This document shows, one piece after another, positions 36,585-45,848 of a stretch of DNA of 64,000 bases. A program made the position numbers and the translations under genes. The DNA is taken from contig JADJWG010000001.1 in NCBI GenBank assembly GCA_016716475.1, positions 1,116,001 to 1,180,000 of the forward strand, in the 5' to 3' direction. This stretch comes from Phycisphaerales bacterium (GTDB taxonomy: Bacteria; Planctomycetota; Phycisphaerae; UBA1845; Fen-1342). The notes beneath the pieces are model-generated. The model saw only the letters and a list, made by a program, of their open reading frames with translations. It did not search any database and was not told the origin of the DNA. Each line of letters opens with the position of its first letter. Within the stretch, counting starts at the first letter, position 1.

Positions 36585-37258
36585 GATACTCCTTGCGCAT
36601 CGGATTCACCACCGCAGACAAGCCAGCGGTTATGGCCTTTCCCACGACGCTCTCGACCTATTCGCCACTTCCGGTTCACAATGATCGGCATATACCCAAA
36701 AGATCGCAGCAACTCGATGCACTGGCTCTCTAATAACACGCTGTGTACTTCGATCACAAGAGATGGCTTACGCTTGCGGAGGATGTCCTCGGCCCCCTGG
36801 AGAACATGGAGTTCTGCGCCCTCCACGTCAATCTTGATGAAGTCAGGCATGAAATACTGCACGGCAGCGGTGTCCAGCGTTATCTCTCTCTCGCTTTGCG
36901 CACATGCCGTAACATACTTCTCAACCACAGTAATCAACCGTCCCGAACATGCCGCTGATTCACGCAGGAATTTTACATTTGCTGCGTTCGCCTCGAAACT
37001 TACAACCTCACACATTGATAATTTTGCAAAGATGATTGCATCCCATCCACGATGCCCACCAACGTCGAAGCACTTTGACCCCGCACGAACATAGCTAAGG
37101 ATGTACGGATTTAACTCCGACTCATATGTTCCAAAGTAAAATGCTGTATCGTAGCGGAAATCAATCAGAAGGCGCTCACCACGCGCCAAACCGAACCGAA
37201 TGGTTCTTGGCGAGACTCCTCGAGGGAAGCACAGATCTCGGATGGCTCTGAGAATCAA
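36581..37258 (-). CDS. FkbM-family methyltransferase
   Basis: This 225-residue SAM-dependent methyltransferase has the FkbM pattern: CFDVGGHRGWDAI (SAM motif I), EVVSFEANAANVKFL, and FIKIDVEGAELHVLQGAEDIL. Such enzymes O-methylate sugars or other secondary metabolites, so it probably decorates the exopolysaccharide. The start is a TTG at 37258 with GGAG close upstream and overlaps the previous stop as TTGA. It lies wholly in the AT-richer island together with the GT4 gene downstream. Confidence 0.88.
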   Translation of the reverse strand: MILRAIRDLCFPRGVSPRTIRFGLARGERLLIDFRYDTAFYFGTYESELNPYILSYVRAGSKCFDVGGHRGWDAIIFAKLSMCEVVSFEANAANVKFLRESAACSGRLITVVEKYVTACAQSEREITLDTAAVQYFMPDFIKIDVEGAELHVLQGAEDILRKRKPSLVIEVHSVLLESQCIELLRSFGYMPIIVNRKWRIGRERRGKGHNRWLVCGGESDAQGVS

Positions 37259-38550
37259 GCTCCACTCCTCACGAGATTCATTTGCCGCTTACCCGTTGGT
37301 CCGGTCTGCGCCAGTATAGAATACACCGCCACACACTGCTGCGCCTTCGCCGCCCAGGTCCACTTCTTCCGGGCTTCCGCCGCCGCCGCTCCCAATCTCA
37401 CCACCAGCGCCGGATCGGCCGCCAGCCGCTCCATCGTGCGCCGCGTCCCCGCCACCAGTTCCTCCTTCGTCCCCAACGGCAGCTTGATCCCGGTTCGCTC
37501 GTCAACCAGGCCGCCCGGGCCGCCGTAGTCCACCACGATGCTCGCCAGGCCGCTCGCCATCGCCTCCACCACCACTCCCGCACCCAACTCCCGGATGGAG
37601 GGGAACACGAACACATCCGCTGCCCGCATCAACTCGGCGACCTCCGCCTGCTGCCGCGCGCCCACGAACTCCACCCGGTCCATCGCGCCGGCCTCCACAA
37701 CCACGCGCTCCATTCCCGGCCGCTCCGGACCGTCCCCCGCGATCACCAGCTTGTGCCCATGTAGCGCTGCGCTGCCCACGAATGCCCGCACCACCACATC
37801 CGGGCACTTGTACGGCACCAGCCGGCCTGCGAACAGGAAGGTCAGCCGCTCCCGCGGGCCGCGCGGCACGGCCGGCGGGTGGAACACCTCCGGGTCGTAC
37901 CCCACCTCCGCCACGTCCAGGAGCGTGCCGCGGCACGCGCTGCGCACCTCGTCGCAGGTGTGGCCAAAACCCCCCATGACCACGGTTGCATGGCGATACG
38001 TGCTCCGCCAGTAGGGCAGCAACCGGTACGCACCCCGGATGTACGACAGCCACTCCCGCTCACGCCGCCGCTCGGCCGAGAACTCCCGCGGCCAGCGCAG
38101 CCCGCCGTTCAGTGGACCGAGTACGAAGGGCACCGGCGACCACTTCGCCAGCGGACTCGGTAATGTCGGCGACATCGGCGTCAGCCGGTGCACCACGTCG
38201 AACCGCCCGGTCCGCAGGTCGGTGCGAAAACGCCGCCAGGCGAGGTACTCGAATGCCAGGTACGCCGGATAGGAGAACGCCATCGCCGTCGTCCAGCCGA
38301 CGCGCTTGTCGCCGCGGACCAGGTTGCCGAGCCGGTAGAAGGGTCGAGCGACGAACTCGTTGTCGATATAGACGACGTCCTGAAGTTCGCCGCGTGTCTC
38401 GATGGCCGGCTTGTTGCGCACTTGCGTCACGAGCGTAACGTCGGCCACCTCGGCCAGCGCCCGCGCTGCCTTGTATCCCACGATCGGCAACGACGGCCAA
38501 TCCGGATTGCACGCCTCAGCCAGCAACAGTACGCGGACTTGGTTGCTCAT
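37255..38550 (-). CDS. Glycosyltransferase, GT4 type
   Basis: This is a 431-residue GT-B enzyme. The N-terminal domain contains WPSLPIVGYKAARAL and VVHRLTPMSPT; the C-terminal domain contains LTFLFAGRLVPYKCPDVVVRAF and the E-x7-E-type segment ELGAGVVVEAMASGLASIVVDYGGP. The ATG at 38550 is chosen because similarity starts there and it overlaps the preceding stop as ATGA. Most of the gene has high G+C; only the last ~50 bases fall in the AT-richer island, so the island boundary is at the 3' end of this gene. Confidence 0.9.
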   Translation of the reverse strand: MSNQVRVLLLAEACNPDWPSLPIVGYKAARALAEVADVTLVTQVRNKPAIETRGELQDVVYIDNEFVARPFYRLGNLVRGDKRVGWTTAMAFSYPAYLAFEYLAWRRFRTDLRTGRFDVVHRLTPMSPTLPSPLAKWSPVPFVLGPLNGGLRWPREFSAERRREREWLSYIRGAYRLLPYWRSTYRHATVVMGGFGHTCDEVRSACRGTLLDVAEVGYDPEVFHPPAVPRGPRERLTFLFAGRLVPYKCPDVVVRAFVGSAALHGHKLVIAGDGPERPGMERVVVEAGAMDRVEFVGARQQAEVAELMRAADVFVFPSIRELGAGVVVEAMASGLASIVVDYGGPGGLVDERTGIKLPLGTKEELVAGTRRTMERLAADPALVVRLGAAAAEARKKWTWAAKAQQCVAVYSILAQTGPTGKRQMNLVRSGA

Positions 38551-39839
38551 GAATGGATATCCGTGGCCATGCGGGAGCCAGACGCGTGAATTCTCTTGGT
38601 CGATATGTCCCGCTCGTACGCCTCGATCGTCCACGCCGCGCGCCGTGCGTACCAGCGCTCCGCCGTGTGTTCCGGTGCTGCCTGGGCCGCGGTCCAAACC
38701 CACTCCGCAAGCGCAGCCCGGTCCGTGTGCAGCCGCACCAGTTCCGCCGCCAGCGCTGCGGTGTCGCCACGGGGCACGACCGCACCGTGCCCGATTTCCT
38801 CGACCACCTGCCGGGTGAACGGCAGGTCGAACGCCAGCAGCCCGCACCCCCCCGCCAGCCCGTCGAACAGGGCCCGCGGCGTCTCGTCCGCCGTTGAGGT
38901 AAACAGCAGCAGGTGGTAGCGCGCCACCTCCGCGAGCAGCTCCGGGCCGTACGGCCGCCGGCCACAGAACCGCACCGCCGCCGCCACACCCAGCCGCTCC
39001 GCGAACGCCCGCAGGCGGGGCTCGTCCGGCCCGTCGCCGATCAGATCCAACTCGACCGCGGCACCTTGCTGTCGCGCGGCCGCGATGGCCGCGATCGAGT
39101 GGTCTAGCCCCTTGATGTCGACAATACGCCCGAGCGCGAGGCAGTGAATCGGGCCTTCCTGCTGAATGAGCGCGCGTTTGGCCGCGAGAGCATCTGCCCC
39201 GATGATGTCATCCTCAGCGAAGGTAGTGTTGTAGAAATCCCGTGCACAGCGCGCGTGCTGAGCGTAACGGGCGTTCACCGCGTGTCCTTTAAGCAGACTG
39301 AGATCAGCCCGCGCGACGGCGCGGCGCGTCAGCTCGTAGTACAGCCGGCAATACAGGGTGGTGAAAGTGCGGCGATGCCAGGCGGCGCCGGCAACGAGGT
39401 CGAAGAGCCGGCCGATCGCATCCCCGTCCTGTACGAAGACGGTAGTGGCACCGGCCCACAGGGCCGCGCGGAAGCCGAAGTACGAGTAGGGTTGCCACAG
39501 ATTGTTGATGCCGCAATGTACCACGTCTGCCTGTCGCGCGAGATCACGGCACTTCGCGCGAATCTCGCGGTGATGCCACCAGAACTGCCGGGCGCGCCAG
39601 CGCGTATCGCCCAGGCGCACGAAGGTGATGTCATCGCGCTCGGCTTCGAGTCGCTGCGACGCCTGGGAGCCGATCGGGCCGTCACCGGGTGGCAACTCGG
39701 GCGCGGCGACGACGATCGGACCGAAGCGGCCGTGGAAGGAGTCGCGCAGCAACTCCAGCGAGCGCGCCCAGTCGCTCGTGACCTCGGCGGCACCTGACCC
39801 GCAGCCGCGAAACGGCACGTTGATGACTACAAGGTACAT
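38547..39839 (-). CDS. Glycosyltransferase, GT4 type
   Basis: This is a 430-residue GT-B glycosyltransferase with PIHCLALGRIVDIKGLDHSI, ELDLIGDGPDEPRLRAF and ADETPRALFDGLAGGCGLLAFD in the expected order. The motif T-PRALFDGLAGG stands in place of the usual E-x7-E. The start at 39839 has GGAG five bases upstream and lies 13 bases inside the end of the preceding membrane-protein gene. It is presumably part of the same polysaccharide assembly line. Confidence 0.88.
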   Translation of the reverse strand: MYLVVINVPFRGCGSGAAEVTSDWARSLELLRDSFHGRFGPIVVAAPELPPGDGPIGSQASQRLEAERDDITFVRLGDTRWRARQFWWHHREIRAKCRDLARQADVVHCGINNLWQPYSYFGFRAALWAGATTVFVQDGDAIGRLFDLVAGAAWHRRTFTTLYCRLYYELTRRAVARADLSLLKGHAVNARYAQHARCARDFYNTTFAEDDIIGADALAAKRALIQQEGPIHCLALGRIVDIKGLDHSIAAIAAARQQGAAVELDLIGDGPDEPRLRAFAERLGVAAAVRFCGRRPYGPELLAEVARYHLLLFTSTADETPRALFDGLAGGCGLLAFDLPFTRQVVEEIGHGAVVPRGDTAALAAELVRLHTDRAALAEWVWTAAQAAPEHTAERWYARRAAWTIEAYERDISTKRIHASGSRMATDIHS

Positions 39840-41275
39840 GCGGACTCCGGGGCCGGCGCGGAGCCGCGCTGCACATCCCGGCTGGTAAGCAGGGCTACCC
39901 TGGCCTGCGTCCACCCAACCACCGCCACCCCCGCCAGCAGGGCGATCGCCGGAATCGCGGCGAAATGGTAACGGTCCTGGATCACGCTGACCGCGTGCAC
40001 GGCCGTGAAGTAGCCCCACATTAACACCGGCGGGGACAGGAGGGTACCCAGGAGGCGGCCCGCCGCCCCGCCACCCGGCCCGCCTCCCCCCGGCGTTACG
40101 GCGGGTGACGCATCGTCGAACCGCGGCCCAACGAGCAGCATCCGCCCCACCCCCACGACCGCCAGCAGCAGCACGAGCCACCAGTACACATTCGTCGCCA
40201 GCTTCGCCGCGAAGAGCACGCGGTCGGCGGCCGTCGACGACCCCGCGCCACTCGCGCCAGCGCCACCCACACCCGCCAGCGCCCTCCGTAGCCCCGGCTC
40301 GTTCCAGCCGATGCCGATGCTCTCGCGTTCGTGCAGCCGCACCGCCTTCACCAGCGTACGCTTGGCGAACGCGGCCGGCTCGGCCCGGATGTAAGCAAGT
40401 GCCTCGGCCTTCAACCCGCGGTCGCGGGCCGGCTCCGACCCGAACTGCTCCATGGGCGGCGGCGGCATGTATCCGCCCCACGCCTGCGGGTTGTTGCCCA
40501 TCCAGAAGTTCACCCCGCCGTTCGTGCTGATGAGCACGAAGTCGCCCAACTCGCGCTGGTTCCGCAGCGACCACGGCAGCAACACCCCGACCAGCGCCGC
40601 GACCATCAGCACGCCCCCGGCCACCGTCACCAGCCGCCGCGGCCCCCACACCAGCCCCGGCAGGCAGAAGACCACCGGCAGCAACAGGGCCGTCGGCCGC
40701 ATGTAGGCCGCCGCGGCCAGGCACACGCCCGCCACCAGCGCCCGCCCGTGCCACGCCGCCGGCCGCCGCATCGCCGGCCACCAGACGGCCGCCGCGAGCA
40801 GCATGAAGAACACCATCGGCAGCTCGCTGTTGAGCACGGTGGTGAACTGGATCTGGCTCGGCCAAAGGGTGAGCAGCCAGCCGCCCGCCAGCGCCGCCCG
40901 CGGCCCGACCCAGGTGCGGCCGAGGACAATTACAAGGGCGACCGCGCCGACGCCGAGCAGCAGGTTGAGCACCGCCGCGGCCTGGAACCGCGCCGGCGTG
41001 TCGTTACCCGTGCAGCGAAACGCGAGGGAGTAGAGGAAGGAGGGACCGACCGGCCAGTACGCGGTCGGGCGGCCGCCCGCTTCGGTGTAGCCGAGCCCGG
41101 CCGCGAGTCGCTGGGCGAAGAAATCGTAGCGGGCGCTGTCGGAGACCGGCTCGACGGGCACCGCGAGCGCCCACAGGGCGCGCAGCAGCGCCGCCGCCAC
41201 GACGATCAGGAGCGCGTGGCGCCGAAAGCGGCGGCTGGCGGCGACCTCCACGGGGTCGCAGATGGGAGGGGTCAT
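39827..41275 (-). CDS. Membrane glycosyltransferase, GT39/ArnT-like (GT-C)
   Basis: This 482-residue protein has about ten hydrophobic helices. The first periplasmic loop has the acidic motif SDSARYDFFAQRL, typical of GT-C (ArnT/PMT-like) transferases that use polyprenyl-phosphate sugars. Other landmarks are LNSELPMVFFMLL and the late VSVIQDRYHFAAIPAIALLAG. It may add sugars to the lipid-linked glycan or surface protein on the outer face of the membrane. Start at ATG 41275; the weakly hydrophobic upstream extension to 41488 is not credible. Confidence 0.85.
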   Translation of the reverse strand: MTPPICDPVEVAASRRFRRHALLIVVAAALLRALWALAVPVEPVSDSARYDFFAQRLAAGLGYTEAGGRPTAYWPVGPSFLYSLAFRCTGNDTPARFQAAAVLNLLLGVGAVALVIVLGRTWVGPRAALAGGWLLTLWPSQIQFTTVLNSELPMVFFMLLAAAVWWPAMRRPAAWHGRALVAGVCLAAAAYMRPTALLLPVVFCLPGLVWGPRRLVTVAGGVLMVAALVGVLLPWSLRNQRELGDFVLISTNGGVNFWMGNNPQAWGGYMPPPPMEQFGSEPARDRGLKAEALAYIRAEPAAFAKRTLVKAVRLHERESIGIGWNEPGLRRALAGVGGAGASGAGSSTAADRVLFAAKLATNVYWWLVLLLAVVGVGRMLLVGPRFDDASPAVTPGGGGPGGGAAGRLLGTLLSPPVLMWGYFTAVHAVSVIQDRYHFAAIPAIALLAGVAVVGWTQARVALLTSRDVQRGSAPAPESACTL

Positions 41276-41333
41276 GATTGGCCCGAACGGGGGCGGCGCT
41301 CCTGGGCGGGGCCCGGTGAAGAGTCTCCGCGAC

Positions 41334-42260
41334 CTACGATCCGACCGCTGACGACAGTGCCGGCTCAGGCATACCCGCCGCCGGCGAAGGCGGGGGGGGA
41401 GCCAGCCGCAGACGCGCCAACTGCCATTGTCTGAGGTATCGGCGGAATACCGGGTCGGGGTAACGCGGGCGCCGGCGAAGGTAGCCACCGAGGTACCCTG
41501 CGAGGATCAAAACACCGCCCAGCAGCCAGGGGCGTTCGATGGCCCGGTACACCCCGATCGCCAGGGCGTAGAGCGGATGCGTGCCCATGAAGTATTGGCC
41601 GTAGCCCCAGCGCAACCTGCCGGTGTAGATGCCCTTGAAAGAGGAACCCATCGGGCGAAGGTGGATGAAACGCAGGTCCTCATCACGGAAGCTGCGGGCC
41701 CGCCAGCCCAGCATGCGGCAGCGGTGGCAGTCGATGCCATCCCACATCACCTCGCGGACGAAGCCGCCGATGTCGCGAAAGCAGGCGACGCGGTAGAGCT
41801 TGGTCTGGCCTTGCGAGAAATCGTCGCTGGTGCGCTCCCAGACAAGCCGATCGCCGACGCGAATCCAGGACTTGCCACTGGCGGTGCCAAGGCGCGGATC
41901 GGCCGAAAACTTATCAAAAAGGCGCTCGAAGTAGACCGGCTGGAATTCGAGATCCCCGTCGAGCTTGCAGACGTAGTCGAAATCGGCCAGGTCGTAAAGC
42001 GCCAGCCCCTCGTCGAAGGCCTCCACCACGCCGCCGCCGACCTTGCGCACGCCGCGGTCGGCGCGGCGGTGCAGGCGAATCCAGGGGTGCTGCGCCGCGG
42101 CCGCGGCCACGATCTCCGGCGTGGCATCGGTCGAGCCGTCGTCGACGATCAGCCAGATGGCGGGCCGCACGGTCTGCGCGACCATCGAGGCGATGGTGCG
42201 CTCGATGTACTGCGCCTCGTTGCGCAGTGGGGAGATCACGAGCAGGCGGGGTGCGGACAT
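41334..42260 (-). CDS. Glycosyltransferase, GT2 type
   Basis: This 308-residue GT-A enzyme has the family start RLLVISPLRNEAQYIERTIASM, the DDGSTD motif and DYVCKLDGDLEF, in which the DxD metal-binding motif is present as DGD. A hydrophobic segment near residue 255 (WLLGGVLILAGYLGGYL) suggests membrane attachment. It is 35 bases downstream of the next GT4 gene and in the same operon. Confidence 0.9.
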   Translation of the reverse strand: MSAPRLLVISPLRNEAQYIERTIASMVAQTVRPAIWLIVDDGSTDATPEIVAAAAAQHPWIRLHRRADRGVRKVGGGVVEAFDEGLALYDLADFDYVCKLDGDLEFQPVYFERLFDKFSADPRLGTASGKSWIRVGDRLVWERTSDDFSQGQTKLYRVACFRDIGGFVREVMWDGIDCHRCRMLGWRARSFRDEDLRFIHLRPMGSSFKGIYTGRLRWGYGQYFMGTHPLYALAIGVYRAIERPWLLGGVLILAGYLGGYLRRRPRYPDPVFRRYLRQWQLARLRLAPPPPSPAAGMPEPALSSAVGS

Positions 42261-42295
42261 GCCGAGTGAGCCCTATTTTGAGATCGTCACTGACC

Positions 42296-43600
42296 TTACG
42301 TGGTCGGGTAACGGCCGGAACCTTCGTCCCCGTGCCGCAGCCCCGTGGACACCTGGCACACATTCTGGACCGCGGTGTGCTGCGCGAAGGCCGTGCAAAG
42401 CCGTGTAATGTTGACGTCGCGCTCGAACTCTTCAGCCACCCACGCCCGACCGCGAGTGGCGAGCGCCCGCAGCAGGTCCCGATCATCGTACAGCCGGCGC
42501 AGGGCCGTGGCGACCGCAGCGACATCGCCCGGCACTGTGAGCAGGCCCGTATCCTCGTGCCGAATGAGCTCACGAATGGCAGGCAGATCGCCGGCCACGA
42601 CCGGCACTCCGGCCGCCAGCGCTTCCATCAGCACCACGGGAATGCCGTCGCGGTCACCTGCCGAGTCGATGCGGCAGGGCAATACGAAGAGATCAGCCGC
42701 CCGGACTGCGGCTTGCACGGCCATGTGAGGTTGCGGCCCATCGAAACTCACCCGGTCCCGCAGTGCGAGCGCGTCCGCCAGACGTCGCAGGGCGCCGTCT
42801 TCGGGACCGCCACCGACGATCCGGCACGTGAGGTCACACCCGGCCGCCACCAGTTGCGCGATGGCCCGCAGGAGGACATCAAAACCCTTCTTGGGCACGA
42901 GGCGCCCGACGGCAAGGACCTCCAGGCGCGGCCGCCGACCGGGCGTCGCAGCCGAGCTGGGCACCTCGACGCCGCAGCGCACGAGCGGCAGACGTTCGTC
43001 CGGCAGTGCCGTCACCACCTCGCGATAGAACGCACGATGCCAATGACTGATGCAGGCGGTGAATGCCGCCCGCCGCAGCTTCTCGGCCAGCAGCGCCCGC
43101 TGCGGGAACAGGTCGTTCGCGTGGCCCGTGAAGCTGAACGTGACCCCGAGTTGGCGGGCCGCATACATCGCGAGGGTCGTCGGGACGTGGGCCATGTGCG
43201 CGTGCAGGTGGCGCACGCCCCGGGCGCGCAGCCGCCGCGCGAGCGCCAGGGCCGCCAGGGCCTGCCAGAGAATCTTGAGGCGGCGCACGCCACGGACATC
43301 GCGAGCGCACACCAGGTCACGCAAAGCGAGCCCCAGCGTTCCCAGTGCCCGCGGCCCCTGACACGCCCCCTCGACCGCCGCATCGCGTAGCAAGCGCCAC
43401 ACGCCGGCACCGTAGACTGGTATCGACTCCGCGGCGAGCACCTCCAGGCGCGGATCGCCGAGCCCGGCGGCTGGCCGATGCACGGACGCTGCCAACACGC
43501 GTCCGCCCCGCGCTCGCAGTGCGAAGAGCTCGTTGTATACAAACGTCTCCGAGAGGGCGGGCAAAGCGCTGGCGAGATAGACAAGAGCGTCGGACGTCAT
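42296..43600 (-). CDS. Glycosyltransferase, GT4 type
   Basis: This is a 434-residue GT-B enzyme of the kind found in exopolysaccharide loci. The N-terminal SALPALSETFVYNEL and HLHAHMAHVPTTLAM, the hinge EVLAVGRLVPKKGFDVLL and the donor segment GIPVVLMEALAAGVPVVAGD are clear. The ATG at 43600 overlaps the preceding gene's stop as ATGA. The SETFVYNEL start is typical of the exosortase/EPS-associated GT4 subfamily, which fits the presence of PEP-CTERM-like proteins. Confidence 0.92.
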   Translation of the reverse strand: MTSDALVYLASALPALSETFVYNELFALRARGGRVLAASVHRPAAGLGDPRLEVLAAESIPVYGAGVWRLLRDAAVEGACQGPRALGTLGLALRDLVCARDVRGVRRLKILWQALAALALARRLRARGVRHLHAHMAHVPTTLAMYAARQLGVTFSFTGHANDLFPQRALLAEKLRRAAFTACISHWHRAFYREVVTALPDERLPLVRCGVEVPSSAATPGRRPRLEVLAVGRLVPKKGFDVLLRAIAQLVAAGCDLTCRIVGGGPEDGALRRLADALALRDRVSFDGPQPHMAVQAAVRAADLFVLPCRIDSAGDRDGIPVVLMEALAAGVPVVAGDLPAIRELIRHEDTGLLTVPGDVAAVATALRRLYDDRDLLRALATRGRAWVAEEFERDVNITRLCTAFAQHTAVQNVCQVSTGLRHGDEGSGRYPTT

Positions 43601-44655
43601 AACGGCGCGTGACTCTGCGCTTCCAGGGCGCGCTCGGCAGCCCTCCCCGTCGCGGCCGGGCCCATGTCCTTGTACTCCAGCAACCGCGTCCGGCGTCCGC
43701 GCAACCGGTTGAGCGTAAACTTCAGCACCCCTAATGCCTGCGGCCACTTGCCCAGCATGACGAACACGCCATACAGCCGGGCCTCGGCGGGGGACCAGCC
43801 AGCCAACCGTTGCCGCCGCATAACCCGCCACGCCAGCAGCGGGTACGCAAGCAGCAGCACCAGACTCAGGCCGCCGGTGGGCCAAGCCGCACCCAGCGTT
43901 GCGAGCGGCAGCAGTACTCCCCAGAGCAGAATGCTGCGCGTCTCGCGGACGAAGTGCCGCTCGGGTGGACCACCATGCCGAGCCGCACCCTCGGCGTAGG
44001 CGTGACCGGCACGAACCGACCGCCGCCACCATTGGCCGAAGCGGAACATCGCGGTGTCATGCCAGACCATGTCCTCAGCCAGCCGCCAGATTCGCCAACC
44101 GCGGCGGCGGATGCGAATGCAGAGCTCGGGCTCCTCGCCGGCGATGATCTCGGGGTCGAACCCCCCGGCGGCCTCGAAAGCCACACGGCGAAACAGCGCG
44201 ATGCCTCCGCAGTAACGCGTCTCGCCAGCCGGGCGGTTCCACTCCAGCGCACAAAGTCGGTTGTACACCGACGCCTCGGGATAGCGCTCGCGGACACGTC
44301 CAGCCACAATACCGATTGTTGGATGCTGCATCAGGAATTCGGTAGCTGCAGGGAGCCACCCGGCGAATGCCTCGCAATCCCCGTCGACGAACTGCACAAG
44401 CTCGACCTGTGGAGCAATCTCGACCAGCCGCCGAAAGCCCGCGTTGCGCGCCCGGGCGGCGGTGAACGGCTCAGTCAGGTCGAGAGCGACAACATCCGCG
44501 CCCAGCAACTTTGCCAGTGCGACGCTTCCATCCGTCGAGGCAGAGTCGACGTAAACCAGCGGATAACCCGCCGACCGCAGCGATTCAAGGCAGCGGCGCA
44601 GACGCTCCCCTTCATTGCGACCGATGACAACGATGCCGAGGGCAGCAAAAGACAT
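43597..44655 (-). CDS. Glycosyltransferase, GT2 type
   Basis: This is a GT-A glycosyltransferase of about 352 residues. It starts LGIVVIGRNEGERLRRCLESL and has YVDSASTDGSVALA, VQFVDGDCEAFAGWL (DxD as DGD) and the GGIALFRRVAFEAAGGFDPEIIAGEEPEL acceptor region. Two hydrophobic helices after residue 250 suggest membrane association. The ATG at 44655 fits the conserved start; an ATG at 44703 is an upstream alternative without support. Confidence 0.9.
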   Translation of the reverse strand: MSFAALGIVVIGRNEGERLRRCLESLRSAGYPLVYVDSASTDGSVALAKLLGADVVALDLTEPFTAARARNAGFRRLVEIAPQVELVQFVDGDCEAFAGWLPAATEFLMQHPTIGIVAGRVRERYPEASVYNRLCALEWNRPAGETRYCGGIALFRRVAFEAAGGFDPEIIAGEEPELCIRIRRRGWRIWRLAEDMVWHDTAMFRFGQWWRRSVRAGHAYAEGAARHGGPPERHFVRETRSILLWGVLLPLATLGAAWPTGGLSLVLLLAYPLLAWRVMRRQRLAGWSPAEARLYGVFVMLGKWPQALGVLKFTLNRLRGRRTRLLEYKDMGPAATGRAAERALEAQSHAPL

Positions 44656-44830
44656 CTGACAGGTCACCGCCCGAGTCGCGTCGACCCCTGTGGCCGACGT
44701 CAAGTGTCAAAGTGCCGGAAGCCAACCCACCGCTCCCCTTGGGGAGAGGCCGGTAAAGGGGCGCTTCTCAGCAAATGCTCGTCCCGCGCTCTGCCCCGCC
44801 CTGCATGGGAAGAGGACTGGAATAGACCCT

Positions 44831-45781
44831 TCATCCGGTGTGCTGAAGGCGCGGGCGGTACCAGGCCGCCAGTTCATCCCAGGCCGCATCCTCATTCCAG
44901 TGGAGGTCCTCTGTCGCGAATACGTCCGTATTGATCCGAACGCGCGGTTCGGGAAATTCCTTCTGCTGCTCGAACCGCAGCGGGCATGGCAGTCCCAGGC
45001 GCGGTGCGATGGCCGCAGCGAAGCGCTGCGCGAACGCGCCTTGCGTTTCCGCATATTGACTGGGCGCACACCGCGAAAACCCCGGCACCGTCGGCAGCTC
45101 CGCAACGAACCGCACGTACGCCGCCGCCAGCAGCGACACGTGGATGTTGTCGCGCACGTACGCCGGTGTGCGGATCGCCGGCGTCTCCCCCGCCGCCCAC
45201 GAGCGCAAAAGGTACGCCGTAAAACGCGGCTCCTCGCACGGACCGAAGGGATTCGGAATCACGAACTTGCCCAGCCGCAGGCCCGCGACCGCGACGTAGT
45301 AGCGGAACATTTCCGCCGTCAGGCCCTTCGACAGACCATAGGGTGAGAACGCCCGCAGTACGCCGTGCTCGTACTCGCCGGCCCCTTCACCCGGCTCGAA
45401 GACACTGCCGGTCAATACAACGCGGCGGCACTCGCGCGCCTGCAGCGCCGCCAGCACACGCGGCAGCCCGCGCGTGTTGCTCGCGACCGCCGCGGCCACG
45501 TCGAAGTCCGGGCTCTTGTAGTTCGTCACGTCGGCCGCGTGATGCGCCAGTACGTCGAACGGTTCCGACACGACCAACTGCAGGAACGCCTCATCCCCGA
45601 AACTCACGCCATACACAGGATGGCAGGCACCTGTCGCCAGCCGCACGCGCTCGGCGCGCACGCCTTCGTACGCTTCGGCGGGTTGTCGAAACGTCGCGAC
45701 CACGGTGTGGCCCGCGGCCGCGAGTGCCCGCACGAACCAGCAGCCGGTGAACGAGCTGGCACCGGTAAAAAGAATGCGCAT
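44831..45781 (-). CDS. NAD-dependent sugar epimerase/dehydratase (extended SDR)
   Basis: This 316-residue extended short-chain dehydrogenase has the N-terminal nucleotide motif RILFTGASSFTG, the active-site serine region VVLTGSVFEPG and the YGLSK (YxxxK) catalytic pair, then the substrate-domain segments NPFGPCEEPRFTAYL and YVRDNIHVSLLAAAYV. It is likely to act on a nucleotide sugar used by this locus; whether it is an epimerase, dehydratase or reductase cannot be decided. The ATG at 45781 is preferred over the GTG two codons earlier. Confidence 0.85.
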   Translation of the reverse strand: MRILFTGASSFTGCWFVRALAAAGHTVVATFRQPAEAYEGVRAERVRLATGACHPVYGVSFGDEAFLQLVVSEPFDVLAHHAADVTNYKSPDFDVAAAVASNTRGLPRVLAALQARECRRVVLTGSVFEPGEGAGEYEHGVLRAFSPYGLSKGLTAEMFRYYVAVAGLRLGKFVIPNPFGPCEEPRFTAYLLRSWAAGETPAIRTPAYVRDNIHVSLLAAAYVRFVAELPTVPGFSRCAPSQYAETQGAFAQRFAAAIAPRLGLPCPLRFEQQKEFPEPRVRINTDVFATEDLHWNEDAAWDELAAWYRPRLQHTG

Positions 45782-45848
45782 GATCACAAGCCCTACTGGG
45801 GAGTGAGATGGCGAAATCAGGGCGGAACTGCACTGCTACGACAAGTCG

